Source: Oscillospiraceae bacterium (GTDB lineage: Bacteria; Bacillota; Clostridia; Oscillospirales; Ruminococcaceae). From it: DNA of 12,046 nucleotides. The stretch spans positions 2,552 through 14,597 of the forward strand of contig DOQG01000070.1 in NCBI GenBank assembly GCA_003512525.1. Reading direction: 5' to 3'. The stretch's first letter is position 1, and every line of letters begins with the position of its first letter. The notes below the pieces were generated by a model. The model was not told the origin of the DNA and made no database searches. It saw only the letters and a list, made by a program, of their open reading frames with translations. Made by a program: the position numbers and the translations under genes. Below, one piece after another: positions 6,654 through 12,046 of the stretch.

Positions 6654-7615
6654 TGCCAAGCGATACAGACAGCATAAAGCTGTTCGGAAAACAGCGTGAA
6701 ACCGCTCTGTTATCAGAAATGGCAGAGAGCGACAGACTTCCCCACGGAATAATGTTTACAGGTGAAAAAGGGCTTGGAAAGCGAACCTTTGCAAAATGGT
6801 GCGCTATGCTGTATCTGTGCTCTTCACTCACAGACGGCGCACCGTGCGGCGAGTGCCGGAATTGCAGGAATATAATTGCGGGCGAACACGCCGATGTAAT
6901 ATACGTCAAAGGCGAAAAATACACCAAGGATAATATCCGCGACAATGTCCGCTTTGCCTCTACCCTGCCGAATGACGGTAACTTAAGGGTGTTCATTTAC
7001 GAGGACTGCGAAGAGATGACCGAAGAACAGCAGAATGTCCTGCTCAAAGCCATAGAAGAGCCGTCAGAGCACAACCGCTACATTTTCACCTGTTCAAACA
7101 CTTCAGCGATCCTTGAAACGATCATATCAAGGCTTGTGACGGTCGCTGTTTCCGAAATGACGCAGGACGAGTGCATTTCCTGCCTTGAATATAACGGAAT
7201 AGAGGCAGATACAGCAAAGCGATCCGTTGGGCTGTACGGCAATAATCCCGGTAAGATAATCGGCATATTGTCTGACGAAAAGCGCATACAGCTGTACGCC
7301 ACGACAGAAAAGCTGATCGGGGCATTGTCGCGCAAGGACGAATATGCGGCAGCCGCCATCCTGACCGGCTGTACAACAAGAGAAGATCTGTCAGCTGTCA
7401 CAGCTATACTGTACGAACGAGTTTCAGAAGCTCTGCGTGAGCTTGAAACAGGCGAAAATTCTGCGCAGACCGCGCCGCTTAAAAAGCTTACAAAGGCAAG
7501 GCTGTACCGCCTTTACGAAGTACTGTCGGAGCTTATGCTGCTTGACGGCACAAATATAAACGTTAAGCTTATGCAGGCATATATGCCCGCTAAGCTGTTC
7601 GGCGTACTGGAATAG
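6653..7615 (+). CDS. holB: DNA polymerase III delta-prime subunit (clamp loader)
   Basis: A 320-residue AAA+ clamp-loader subunit that works with tau/gamma and delta to load the beta sliding clamp at replication forks. The N-terminal block LPHGIMFTGEKGLGKRTFA carries a Walker A-like loop, GEKGLGKR (37-44). The zinc module is intact: Cys56, Cys65, Cys68 and Cys71, with the 9-3-3 spacing seen in E. coli delta-prime. A Walker B-like strand RVFIYEDCEEMT (112-123) leads into QQNVLLKAIEEP (126-137), the family LLK.LEEP block. Sensor 1 / SRC-type residues appear as TIISRLV (156-162). The C-terminal third is divergent, as usual. It begins within the darA stop codon (TGATG) and ends 23 bases before ricT, so darA, holB and ricT are probably one transcript. 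Confidence 0.95.
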   Translation: MPSDTDSIKLFGKQRETALLSEMAESDRLPHGIMFTGEKGLGKRTFAKWCAMLYLCSSLTDGAPCGECRNCRNIIAGEHADVIYVKGEKYTKDNIRDNVRFASTLPNDGNLRVFIYEDCEEMTEEQQNVLLKAIEEPSEHNRYIFTCSNTSAILETIISRLVTVAVSEMTQDECISCLEYNGIEADTAKRSVGLYGNNPGKIIGILSDEKRIQLYATTEKLIGALSRKDEYAAAAILTGCTTREDLSAVTAILYERVSEALRELETGENSAQTAPLKKLTKARLYRLYEVLSELMLLDGTNINVKLMQAYMPAKLFGVLE

Positions 7616-7638
7616 ACGCCGATTAGAAAGGAATATAA

Positions 7639-8505
7639 ATGACTGAGATAATAGGAGTCAGATTTAAAGATGTCGGAAAGATATACTATTTCTCTCCCTC
7701 CGGCAGTAAAATAGAATGCGGAAACCACGTTATCGTGGAAACCGCCCGAGGAATTGAGTGCGGCGAGGTCGTTATCGCAAACCGAAAAGTAGATGACAAA
7801 AAAGTCATACAGCCGCTCAAGAGCATTATGCGCATAGCTACCGAAAAAGACCTTGAAACACAGCAGAAAAACCGTGAAAAAGAGCAGGAGATAATGAAGG
7901 TCTTTACCAGAAAAATTTCCGAGCACAAGCTTGATATGAAGCCTATCGACATTGACTGCACATTTGACGGCAGCAAGATATTGTTCTACTTTACGGCCGA
8001 AAACCGAGTTGATTTCAGAGAGCTTGTAAAGGATCTGGCTTCGGTTTACCGTACAAGAATAGAACTGCGCCAGATAGGTGTCCGTGACGAGGCGAAGATG
8101 CTCGGCGGGCTCGGTATCTGCGGCAGACCGTTCTGTTGCAAGACTTTTCTCGGAGAGTTTCAACCTGTATCAATAAAGATGGCAAAGGAACAGTCGCTGT
8201 CGCTTAATCCGACAAAGATCTCCGGCACCTGCGGCAGGCTTATGTGCTGTCTTAAGTATGAGCAGAACTGCTATGAGGAGCTTCTCGCGATAACCCCTAA
8301 GGTCGGCGCGCTTGTCGAAACGTCCGAAGGCAGAGGTATCGTTGAGGATGCCAACCTGCTTACAGGCGTTCTGAAGGTAAAGCTTGACAAAAATCCTGAT
8401 GCCGCCGCTACTGCTTTCAAGCGTGAAGATGTAAAACTTCTCAAGGACGGCAAGATAAGAATTAAGAAAGAAGAAATACAGGCACTCAAAGGGCTTGAGG
8501 ACTAA
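7639..8505 (+). CDS. ricT: PSP1-domain protein RicT (YaaT), RNase Y specificity factor subunit
   Basis: A 288-residue PSP1-family protein. In B. subtilis RicT forms the FAD- and 4Fe-4S-containing Y-complex with RicA (YmcA) and RicF (YlbF), which directs RNase Y cleavage of operon mRNAs and influences competence, biofilm formation and sporulation. The PSP1 domain is recognisable at the N-terminus (GVRFKDVGKIYYFSP, 6-20) and in the middle. All the cysteines expected for cluster binding are present: Cys161, Cys166 and Cys167 (GICGRPFCC), Cys198, Cys203 and Cys204 (GTCGRLMCC) and Cys211. The tail after residue 260 is basic. The start is supported by AGAAAGGA about 8 bases upstream. The gene is last in the plus-strand cluster. 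Confidence 0.95.
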   Translation: MTEIIGVRFKDVGKIYYFSPSGSKIECGNHVIVETARGIECGEVVIANRKVDDKKVIQPLKSIMRIATEKDLETQQKNREKEQEIMKVFTRKISEHKLDMKPIDIDCTFDGSKILFYFTAENRVDFRELVKDLASVYRTRIELRQIGVRDEAKMLGGLGICGRPFCCKTFLGEFQPVSIKMAKEQSLSLNPTKISGTCGRLMCCLKYEQNCYEELLAITPKVGALVETSEGRGIVEDANLLTGVLKVKLDKNPDAAATAFKREDVKLLKDGKIRIKKEEIQALKGLED

Positions 8506-8506
8506 C

Positions 8507-8539
8507 GGCGGCTGTGAACCGCTGTAAATTCCGCCTTTT
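8507..8539 (+). terminator. Possible weak terminator directly after ricT
   Basis: GGCGG (8507-8511) pairs with CCGCC (8531-8535), followed by TTTT (8536-8539). An alternative inner GCGG/CCGC hairpin (8508-8522) competes with it. The long loop makes this a weak candidate; the hairpin at 8602 is structurally stronger. Confidence 0.3.
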
Positions 8540-8601
8540 AAAACGATTGCAACCGGTAGCGAAACGGCGGGAGTACACAAGCAGATAATTTAATTAACGG
8601 A

Positions 8602-8629
8602 GAAACCGCTGTCAAGTGACAGCGGTTTC
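8602..8629 (+). terminator. Perfect 13-base inverted repeat after the darA-holB-ricT operon
   Basis: GAAACCGCTGTCA (8602-8614) and TGACAGCGGTTTC (8617-8629) are exactly complementary around AG; a realistic hairpin has about 12 bp and a 4-nt loop. The 3' arm ends in GGTTTCAGCTTATA, so the T-richness downstream is modest and terminator activity is likely but not certain. It lies about 100 nt past the ricT stop and is symmetric enough to act on both strands. Confidence 0.5.
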
Positions 8630-8702
8630 AGCTTATAGGAAAAGTCTGTTTTTGAGAGATATAGCTTATTCTCTGTCCCTTTAAGAACGCTCGGTCTTTG
8701 CG

Positions 8703-8746
8703 TCTGTGCAGCCGCGATCGTTTGTTGTCGGCGCGGAACGCACAGA
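8703..8746. other. Stable two-part hairpin abutting the dispersed repeat
   Basis: TCTGTGC (8703-8709) pairs with GCACAGA (8740-8746), and inside it CCGCG (8712-8716) pairs with CGCGG (8732-8736), separated by an AG/AAC internal loop. The apical loop is 15 nt. Neither strand shows a T-tract, so it is not an ordinary terminator. It could be part of a small RNA or of a repeat family. I do not recognise it as SRP RNA, 6S RNA, tmRNA or RNase P RNA. Confidence 0.4.
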
Positions 8747-8931
8747 ATAGCGGACCCGAGAAGTGCTATCCCACAAAGAAAACTATCGGTAACCTGCTAT
8801 CAATGTTATTTACTAAAACGGTATAATAGAATTAGCTAAAAACTGACTTTCTTTACATACAAAAAAGTGAGCCGTGCGCACTATTCTTTGCGCTTCGACT
8901 CGCTTTTCATTTTTCGGGTTATGCCACAGCC
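8745..8931 (+). repeat. Dispersed repeat, copy A
   Basis: This copy matches the reverse complement of 11749-11917. By hand alignment, 8745-8830 agrees with 11917-11832 at 73 of 86 positions, and 8857-8931 agrees with 11823-11749 at 65 of 75. Between these blocks copy A has 26 nt where copy B has 8, an 18-nt length difference. The right half carries a terminator-like hairpin. The two copies flank the GGDEF/EAL gene in opposite orientation. No transposase or target-site duplication is visible, so it may be a MITE-like or REP-like element, or a duplicated terminator region. Confidence 0.8.
8861..8903 (-). terminator. Rho-independent terminator of the GGDEF/EAL gene (inside repeat copy A)
   Basis: On the minus strand GAGTCG pairs with CGGCTC (including a G-U pair) and GCGC with GCGC around the loop AAAGAATAGT, followed by six Ts (plus-strand As 8861-8866). 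It begins about 57 nt beyond the stop codon at 8960 and is a convincing intrinsic terminator. Confidence 0.75.
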
Positions 8932-8959
8932 ACTTTTTATTATTATACTCTTTCTCTTC

Positions 8960-11512
8960 TCAACCGTTGACAGATATCTTCTCAATAAAAGCCGTTTTTG
9001 CCTCTTTGCCGGAAAGCGGACGCGAGCAGTAATAGCCCTGCACCTTATCCACTTCAAAGCTCTGCACGGTATCAAGCTGCTCCTTATCCTCAATGCCTTT
9101 CACGCACACGATAAGTCCGCGGCATTTTGCAAGATGAATAACACAGCTTACAAGTTCGTTGTCAAATTCATCTTCATGATTCATAAACAGCTTTGCCGGG
9201 ATATTCACCAGACTGACATATGAGTTTTTCAACACCTTGAGCGAAATATTTTCAGTGCCGTATTTATCGATAGCGATATTCACACCGAGCGAACGCAGGT
9301 CATGCAGTATATGTGTGCTGTCGCTATAGAAAATATTGGCTTTTACCGGTATCTCGAGTATCAGCGACCGGGGCGGCAATCCGCTTGCTTCAAGGGCATG
9401 ACGGACCTGCTCCACGATCTCTCCGGACTGCGGCTCTCCTGCAGTAAGATTTACACTGACAGAAAAATTTTCAAATCCCGAATCCTGTATTTCCTTGCAA
9501 AACTCGCACGAACGCTCCATTACCCAACCGTCAATAACATGAGATAAGCCGAGGTTTTCAGCCATCGGGAAAAGAGTCGAATTAGGTATATTGCCATACT
9601 GCTCATCATGCCAACGAACAAACGTTTCACAGCCTGTTATACTGCCGTCCTCCGCACTGAAGCACGGCTGAAAACGAAGTGAAAATCCCCTCATTCCTGC
9701 ATTTATACATTCTCTTATGTGCTGTTCGAGATTTGCCGCGAACAGTCTTGTGCGCTCAAGCGAACCCGAGTAGAAAGCATAGCTGTTTTGCTTAAACTCC
9801 CTTGCACGGTACATAGCGGTACTTGCCGCCTTGCACAGCTCCTCGGCATCTTCGCCGTTTTCGGGATAGAATGCTATGCCAAGACTGCAATGGATAGAGT
9901 GCTCGTCTTCACCGAATTTCCACGGCTTTGAAAAGCGATATATCAGCATTTCCGCCAGGTTTTTCGCCTCATTATCCGTACAGTCGGGGAGATTTAACAT
10001 AAATATAGCATTTGTAAAATAATACACGCCTATGTCCTTGATTGGCAAATTCCCAAGATACTGTGCTATACTGCGGAGCAGCATATCCGAATATGTGTGT
10101 CCGTATACAGCCGACAGCGAGCGGGTATTTGTGACTTTAAAAGCCAACAGTGAGCCTTTACCGTTGTGCTTCATTATCTTGTCAAGATCTTTATTCAGCC
10201 TTGCGCGGTTAGGAATATTGTAGATAGCGTCATAGAACGCAAGCTGACGCATACGCTTCTGCGACTGTTCAAGCTTATCCTGCGTTTCCTTACGCATCAT
10301 AAGCGATGAAATGATTTGTGAAATGTTGCGGAGCTGTTTGCGCTCCCGCTGTGTCCAATTGTGTTCTTTTTCGATCATCTGGAACATTATAAGGCTGTCA
10401 AACGAACCCGAATTTATCAGTTTGAAGATAGCATAAGACTTTATACCAAACTTTTCAAGGTCGTTTGTATCCGCGTCCGAAAACGCTGAAGATGTAAGGC
10501 TGAGTTCCTCTCGTATCGAACCGCAGCCAAGCGCCGTTTCTCCGTCTATTTCAAGCGGTAATCTTCTGTACTTGTAGTCCCTGCACCAGCACAGCTCCTG
10601 TGTAAAGTCAACACGGTCAACTATAGTTATCCTGTCAAGATGGAAGTAATCACCGATAAGTTCCATAACTGAATTAAGTGCTATATCCGCACTCTTGCTT
10701 TCCATAATTATTGCATAGATATTATTAAGCAGGATCTGTTCTTCGACATTCTGACCGAGCAGCTTATTTGCATTCTGCGAGTTATCCATTTCCGACAAAA
10801 CGACTACAAAAGCATTCGCCATACGGGAAACCGTCTGCACAAGCGTTTCCCAAAGCTGAATGTTATCATCAAGCAATTCCTGCGTCTTTGCACCGAGCAC
10901 CCATGTACCGCTGACGAGATGATTTATGCGGATATTCTTTTTCTTCTGATACGCAAAGTCGTCAGGAGAAAGTGACTTGTGCTGTGTCTTCGGAATACAT
11001 ATCAGCTTGCCTTTTTCGTCAAAAATTGCCGAATAGAGCTGAGGCTGCGCAAACGGACGCTGAATGCTCGTGAGATAATCAACATCAAGCACATCTGCAA
11101 GCCCCGGCGCTCCCTTTTTAAGTTCCGTCAGTCGTATATTATGCTTTTTCCTGAATTCATTATACACAAGGTCGTCGCCTGCGGTTTCAAGATATGTGGA
11201 AACATCGCACATAGTCCCCTCAAACCTTATCGGTCTGCCGTATTCGGCATAGACTGCCTTGCATGAGAGAAAAAACCAGTGATATACATCATTCACCATA
11301 AACCGGCAATGTGCTTCAAAACGCTTTTCCTCGTCCTGAGAAACGTCGGTGAACATCTCAGTTATCGGCGGGATATCATCGGGATTTATAAGCTCCAGAA
11401 GTGACGGATATGTCTGCTCCGCCGCTTCTCCCGGATTTATCGTAAAGGGAAAATCTCTTGAAAACCCTATTATTATCTTTATGAACTTCTGGTCGTTGGT
11501 GTTAAGCTGCAC
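8960..11512 (-). CDS. PAS-GAF-GGDEF-EAL multidomain signalling protein with both catalytic domains degenerate
   Basis: An 850-residue soluble protein with no signal peptide or membrane segment. Residues 15-110 look like a PAS_3-type domain (INPDD, WFFL, GRPIRFEGT, CDVSTY). Residues 137-245 may be a PocR-like sensory domain (LDVDYLTSIQRPF, AIFDEKGKL), with low certainty. Residues 255-405 resemble GAF, followed by a short coiled linker. The GGDEF domain (421-583) has TNAIF (500-504) at the signature and DAIYNIPNRARL (428-439) for DxLTxLpNR, so cyclase activity is unlikely. The EAL domain (595-845) has ETF (629-631) for EAL, keeps N688 (VNLT) and E720 (LILEI), but has DK (749-750) for DD, N770 and P772 for the Lys and Asp of LKID, and Lys805 for the Glu of AEGVE. 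Phosphodiesterase activity is therefore also doubtful, and a role as c-di-GMP receptor, scaffold or regulator is inferred. The GTG start is fixed by GAGGAGG 8 bases upstream and an in-frame TAG at 11533-11531. It is a monocistronic gene bracketed by inverted repeats. Confidence 0.85.
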   Translation of the reverse strand: MQLNTNDQKFIKIIIGFSRDFPFTINPGEAAEQTYPSLLELINPDDIPPITEMFTDVSQDEEKRFEAHCRFMVNDVYHWFFLSCKAVYAEYGRPIRFEGTMCDVSTYLETAGDDLVYNEFRKKHNIRLTELKKGAPGLADVLDVDYLTSIQRPFAQPQLYSAIFDEKGKLICIPKTQHKSLSPDDFAYQKKKNIRINHLVSGTWVLGAKTQELLDDNIQLWETLVQTVSRMANAFVVVLSEMDNSQNANKLLGQNVEEQILLNNIYAIIMESKSADIALNSVMELIGDYFHLDRITIVDRVDFTQELCWCRDYKYRRLPLEIDGETALGCGSIREELSLTSSAFSDADTNDLEKFGIKSYAIFKLINSGSFDSLIMFQMIEKEHNWTQRERKQLRNISQIISSLMMRKETQDKLEQSQKRMRQLAFYDAIYNIPNRARLNKDLDKIMKHNGKGSLLAFKVTNTRSLSAVYGHTYSDMLLRSIAQYLGNLPIKDIGVYYFTNAIFMLNLPDCTDNEAKNLAEMLIYRFSKPWKFGEDEHSIHCSLGIAFYPENGEDAEELCKAASTAMYRAREFKQNSYAFYSGSLERTRLFAANLEQHIRECINAGMRGFSLRFQPCFSAEDGSITGCETFVRWHDEQYGNIPNSTLFPMAENLGLSHVIDGWVMERSCEFCKEIQDSGFENFSVSVNLTAGEPQSGEIVEQVRHALEASGLPPRSLILEIPVKANIFYSDSTHILHDLRSLGVNIAIDKYGTENISLKVLKNSYVSLVNIPAKLFMNHEDEFDNELVSCVIHLAKCRGLIVCVKGIEDKEQLDTVQSFEVDKVQGYYCSRPLSGKEAKTAFIEKISVNG

Positions 11513-11520
11513 CGTTTTCG

Positions 11521-11527
11521 CCTCCTC
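11521..11527 (-). promoter_or_regulatory. Ribosome binding site that fixes the GTG start of the GGDEF/EAL gene
   Basis: GAGGAGG on the minus strand is followed by 8 bases and then GTG at 11512-11510. The reading frame is closed by TAG at 11533-11531, so no longer N-terminus is possible. Confidence 0.75.
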
Positions 11528-11549
11528 GGGCTAATATGAAGTATGATAG

Positions 11550-11609
11550 TTTAACAAGATAAACTGTTAAAGCGAGGTAACACGGTAAATCATAAGGCTT
11601 GACTACCTC
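11550..11609 (-). other. Structured 5' leader of the GGDEF/EAL gene
   Basis: The leader of about 130 nt can form two hairpins: TTTAACA/TGTTAAA (arms 11571-11565 and 11556-11550) with an 8-nt loop, and GAGGTA/TACCTC (arms 11609-11604 and 11579-11574) with a 24-nt loop that contains a competing TTTACC. I do not recognise a GEMM c-di-GMP riboswitch or any other known class. Leader-level regulation is only a possibility. Confidence 0.3.
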
Positions 11610-11647
11610 TACATATATCCATAGTACCGCCATTATGATTTTATTTA

Positions 11648-11676
11648 ATTTTACCATATAACAAAACATAAATCAA
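11648..11676 (-). promoter_or_regulatory. Sigma-A-type promoter of the GGDEF/EAL gene
   Basis: On the minus strand the -35 is TTGATT (11676-11671), the spacer is 17 bp, and the -10 is TAAAAT (11653-11648), preceded by TG in the extended -10 position. The start would be near 11641, about 128 nt before the GTG. Confidence 0.65.
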
Positions 11677-11740
11677 GCGTTTTTGTAAACTTTCACAACA
11701 TTTTCGCGTTATTTTTAGACGACATACGGGAAAATGCGGC

Positions 11741-11763
11741 AAAAAAGGGGTTGTGACACAACC
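11741..11763 (-). terminator. Possible minus-strand terminator at the edge of repeat copy B
   Basis: GGTTGTG/CACAACC (11749-11763) is a perfect 7-bp palindrome around one base; read on the minus strand it is followed by CC and a T6 run (plus-strand As 11741-11746). It would stop transcription arriving from a minus-strand gene to the right of the window before it reaches the GGDEF/EAL promoter. A degenerate equivalent, GGTTATGCCACAGCC, occurs in copy A. Confidence 0.45.
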
Positions 11764-11917
11764 TGGAAAAGGAAAGGTGAGTCGAAGCGCAAAGGATAGT
11801 GCGCTCGGCTCACTTTTTTGTATGGTTTGCTCCTATTATATTGCTTTAGTAACTAACAATGATAGCAGGCTGCCGATAGTGCTTTTTGTCGGATAGCACT
11901 TCTCGGGTTCGCTATTC
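11749..11917 (-). repeat. Dispersed repeat, copy B (inverted relative to copy A)
   Basis: This is the reverse-complement partner of 8745-8931, about 86% identical over 161 hand-aligned positions. It lacks 18 nt of the middle insertion seen in copy A. Copy B contains internal short inverted motifs (GGATAGCAC, CGATAGTGC) and two hairpins. It sits just upstream of the GGDEF/EAL promoter, so the pair encloses the whole transcription unit. Confidence 0.8.
11777..11819 (+). terminator. Terminator-like hairpin in repeat copy B
   Basis: GTGAG/CTCAC, TCG/CGG and GCGC/GCGC pair with one bulge around AAAGGATAGT (11777-11813) and are followed by six Ts (11814-11819) on the plus strand. It is the inverted counterpart of the GGDEF/EAL terminator in copy A and points out of the enclosed gene. 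No plus-strand gene lies immediately before it, so its presence is best explained by the repeat. Confidence 0.6.
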
Positions 11918-11942
11918 CGGTTAATAACGTTGCTACTATGTG

Positions 11943-12019
11943 CGAGGGAGACAACCCAAGGGGAGAGAGGAAGGCGCTCCAAAGGCGCTTTCCCCTCTCC
12001 CCTTAGGTTTTCTCCCTCG
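11943..12019. repeat. Long inverted repeat / 35-bp-stem hairpin
   Basis: Arms 11943-11977 and 11985-12019 are complementary at 31 of 35 positions plus one G-T pair, around the 7-nt loop TCCAAAG. Mismatches fall at 11952, 11957 and 11968. The arms begin CGAGGGAGA and end TCTCCCTCG. No T-tract follows on either strand. It may be a palindromic intergenic element, a structured RNA or part of a mobile element extending beyond the window. Confidence 0.8.
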
Positions 12020-12046
12020 TGGCTCCCTCTTTCCTGACCTCTCTCC

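Larger units (their letters stand above)
8506..8959. other. Noncoding region between convergent ricT and the GGDEF/EAL gene
   Basis: This 454-bp stretch between convergent genes has no gene I can support. From left to right it contains a weak GGCGG/CCGCC hairpin with TTTT after ricT (8507-8539), a perfect 13-base inverted repeat (8602-8629), a strong two-part hairpin (8703-8746), copy A of a dispersed repeat (8745-8931), and inside that the minus-strand terminator of the GGDEF/EAL gene. It is unusually rich in secondary structure for a simple convergent spacer. Confidence 0.6.
11513..12046. other. Noncoding right-hand region
   Basis: No gene is supported between the GGDEF/EAL start and the end of the window. 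The region holds that gene's ribosome site, leader and promoter, then repeat copy B with hairpins at both of its inner features, and finally a long hairpin at 11943-12019. The last 27 bases after the hairpin are pyrimidine-rich and unassigned. Confidence 0.6.

Noticed and set aside
7513..8163. 216-codon minus-strand open frame opposite holB and ricT
   Set aside because: It lies antisense to two well-identified genes whose motifs are intact, and shows no family signature of its own.
8630..8745. SRP RNA, 6S RNA or another housekeeping RNA between ricT and the repeat
   Set aside because: No conserved core, such as the SRP GGAA-loop hairpin, is visible; the sequence offers only unspecific hairpins.
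11513..11641. c-di-GMP (GEMM) riboswitch in the GGDEF/EAL leader
   Set aside because: The conserved GEMM core and its tetraloop/receptor elements are not found; only generic hairpins are present.
8745..11917. Composite transposon carrying the GGDEF/EAL gene
   Set aside because: The inverted repeats suggest it, but no transposase, terminal-repeat logic or target duplication is visible, so only a repeat pair is reported.

Overview
The window looks like chromosomal DNA of a low-to-moderate GC Gram-positive anaerobe of the class Clostridia, probably a gut Oscillospiraceae/Ruminococcaceae relative (inference). The basis is strong AGGAGG-type ribosome sites, TTG and GTG starts, a DarA-HolB-RicT cluster like the Bacillus yaaO-tmk-yaaQ-yaaR-holB-yaaT region, and the type of intergenic palindromes present. 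No phage, transposase, CRISPR, tRNA or rRNA gene is visible.

Layout. (1) Positions 1-426 hold no convincing gene, only palindromic intergenic repeats. (2) Positions 427-4240, minus strand, form a two-gene operon. It comprises a large FtsA/actin-fold ATPase-like protein with an AT-hook and histone-H1-like N-terminus and a repeat-rich C-terminus, then a translationally coupled GH26-like lipoprotein. (3) Positions 4241-4447 are a divergent promoter region with a well-formed sigma-A-type promoter in each direction. (4) Positions 4448-8505, plus strand, encode a GNAT acetyltransferase, an Orn/Lys/Arg-family PLP decarboxylase, the c-di-AMP receptor DarA, the DNA polymerase III delta-prime subunit HolB and the RNase Y adaptor RicT. 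A second promoter lies just before darA. The tmk and yaaR genes that usually sit in this neighbourhood are absent. (5) Positions 8506-8959 are noncoding, with hairpins and one copy of a roughly 190-bp dispersed repeat. (6) Positions 8960-11512, minus strand, encode an 850-residue PAS / middle sensor / GAF / GGDEF / EAL protein whose two c-di-GMP catalytic domains both look degenerate. (7) Positions 11513-12046 are noncoding, with the promoter and leader of that gene, the second, inverted copy of the dispersed repeat, and a nearly perfect 35-bp-stem hairpin.

How the genes fit together. The plus-strand cluster is mainly housekeeping: clamp loading, c-di-AMP sensing and mRNA processing. The minus-strand left operon appears to be an envelope or cell-division module, with a cytoplasmic ATPase coupled to a surface lipoprotein. 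The right-hand gene is probably a cytoplasmic nucleotide sensor or scaffold.

The points most worth a second look are the architecture of the FtsA-like protein, the loss of key catalytic residues in both the GH26-like and the GGDEF/EAL proteins, and the inverted, terminator-bearing repeat pair that brackets the GGDEF/EAL gene.
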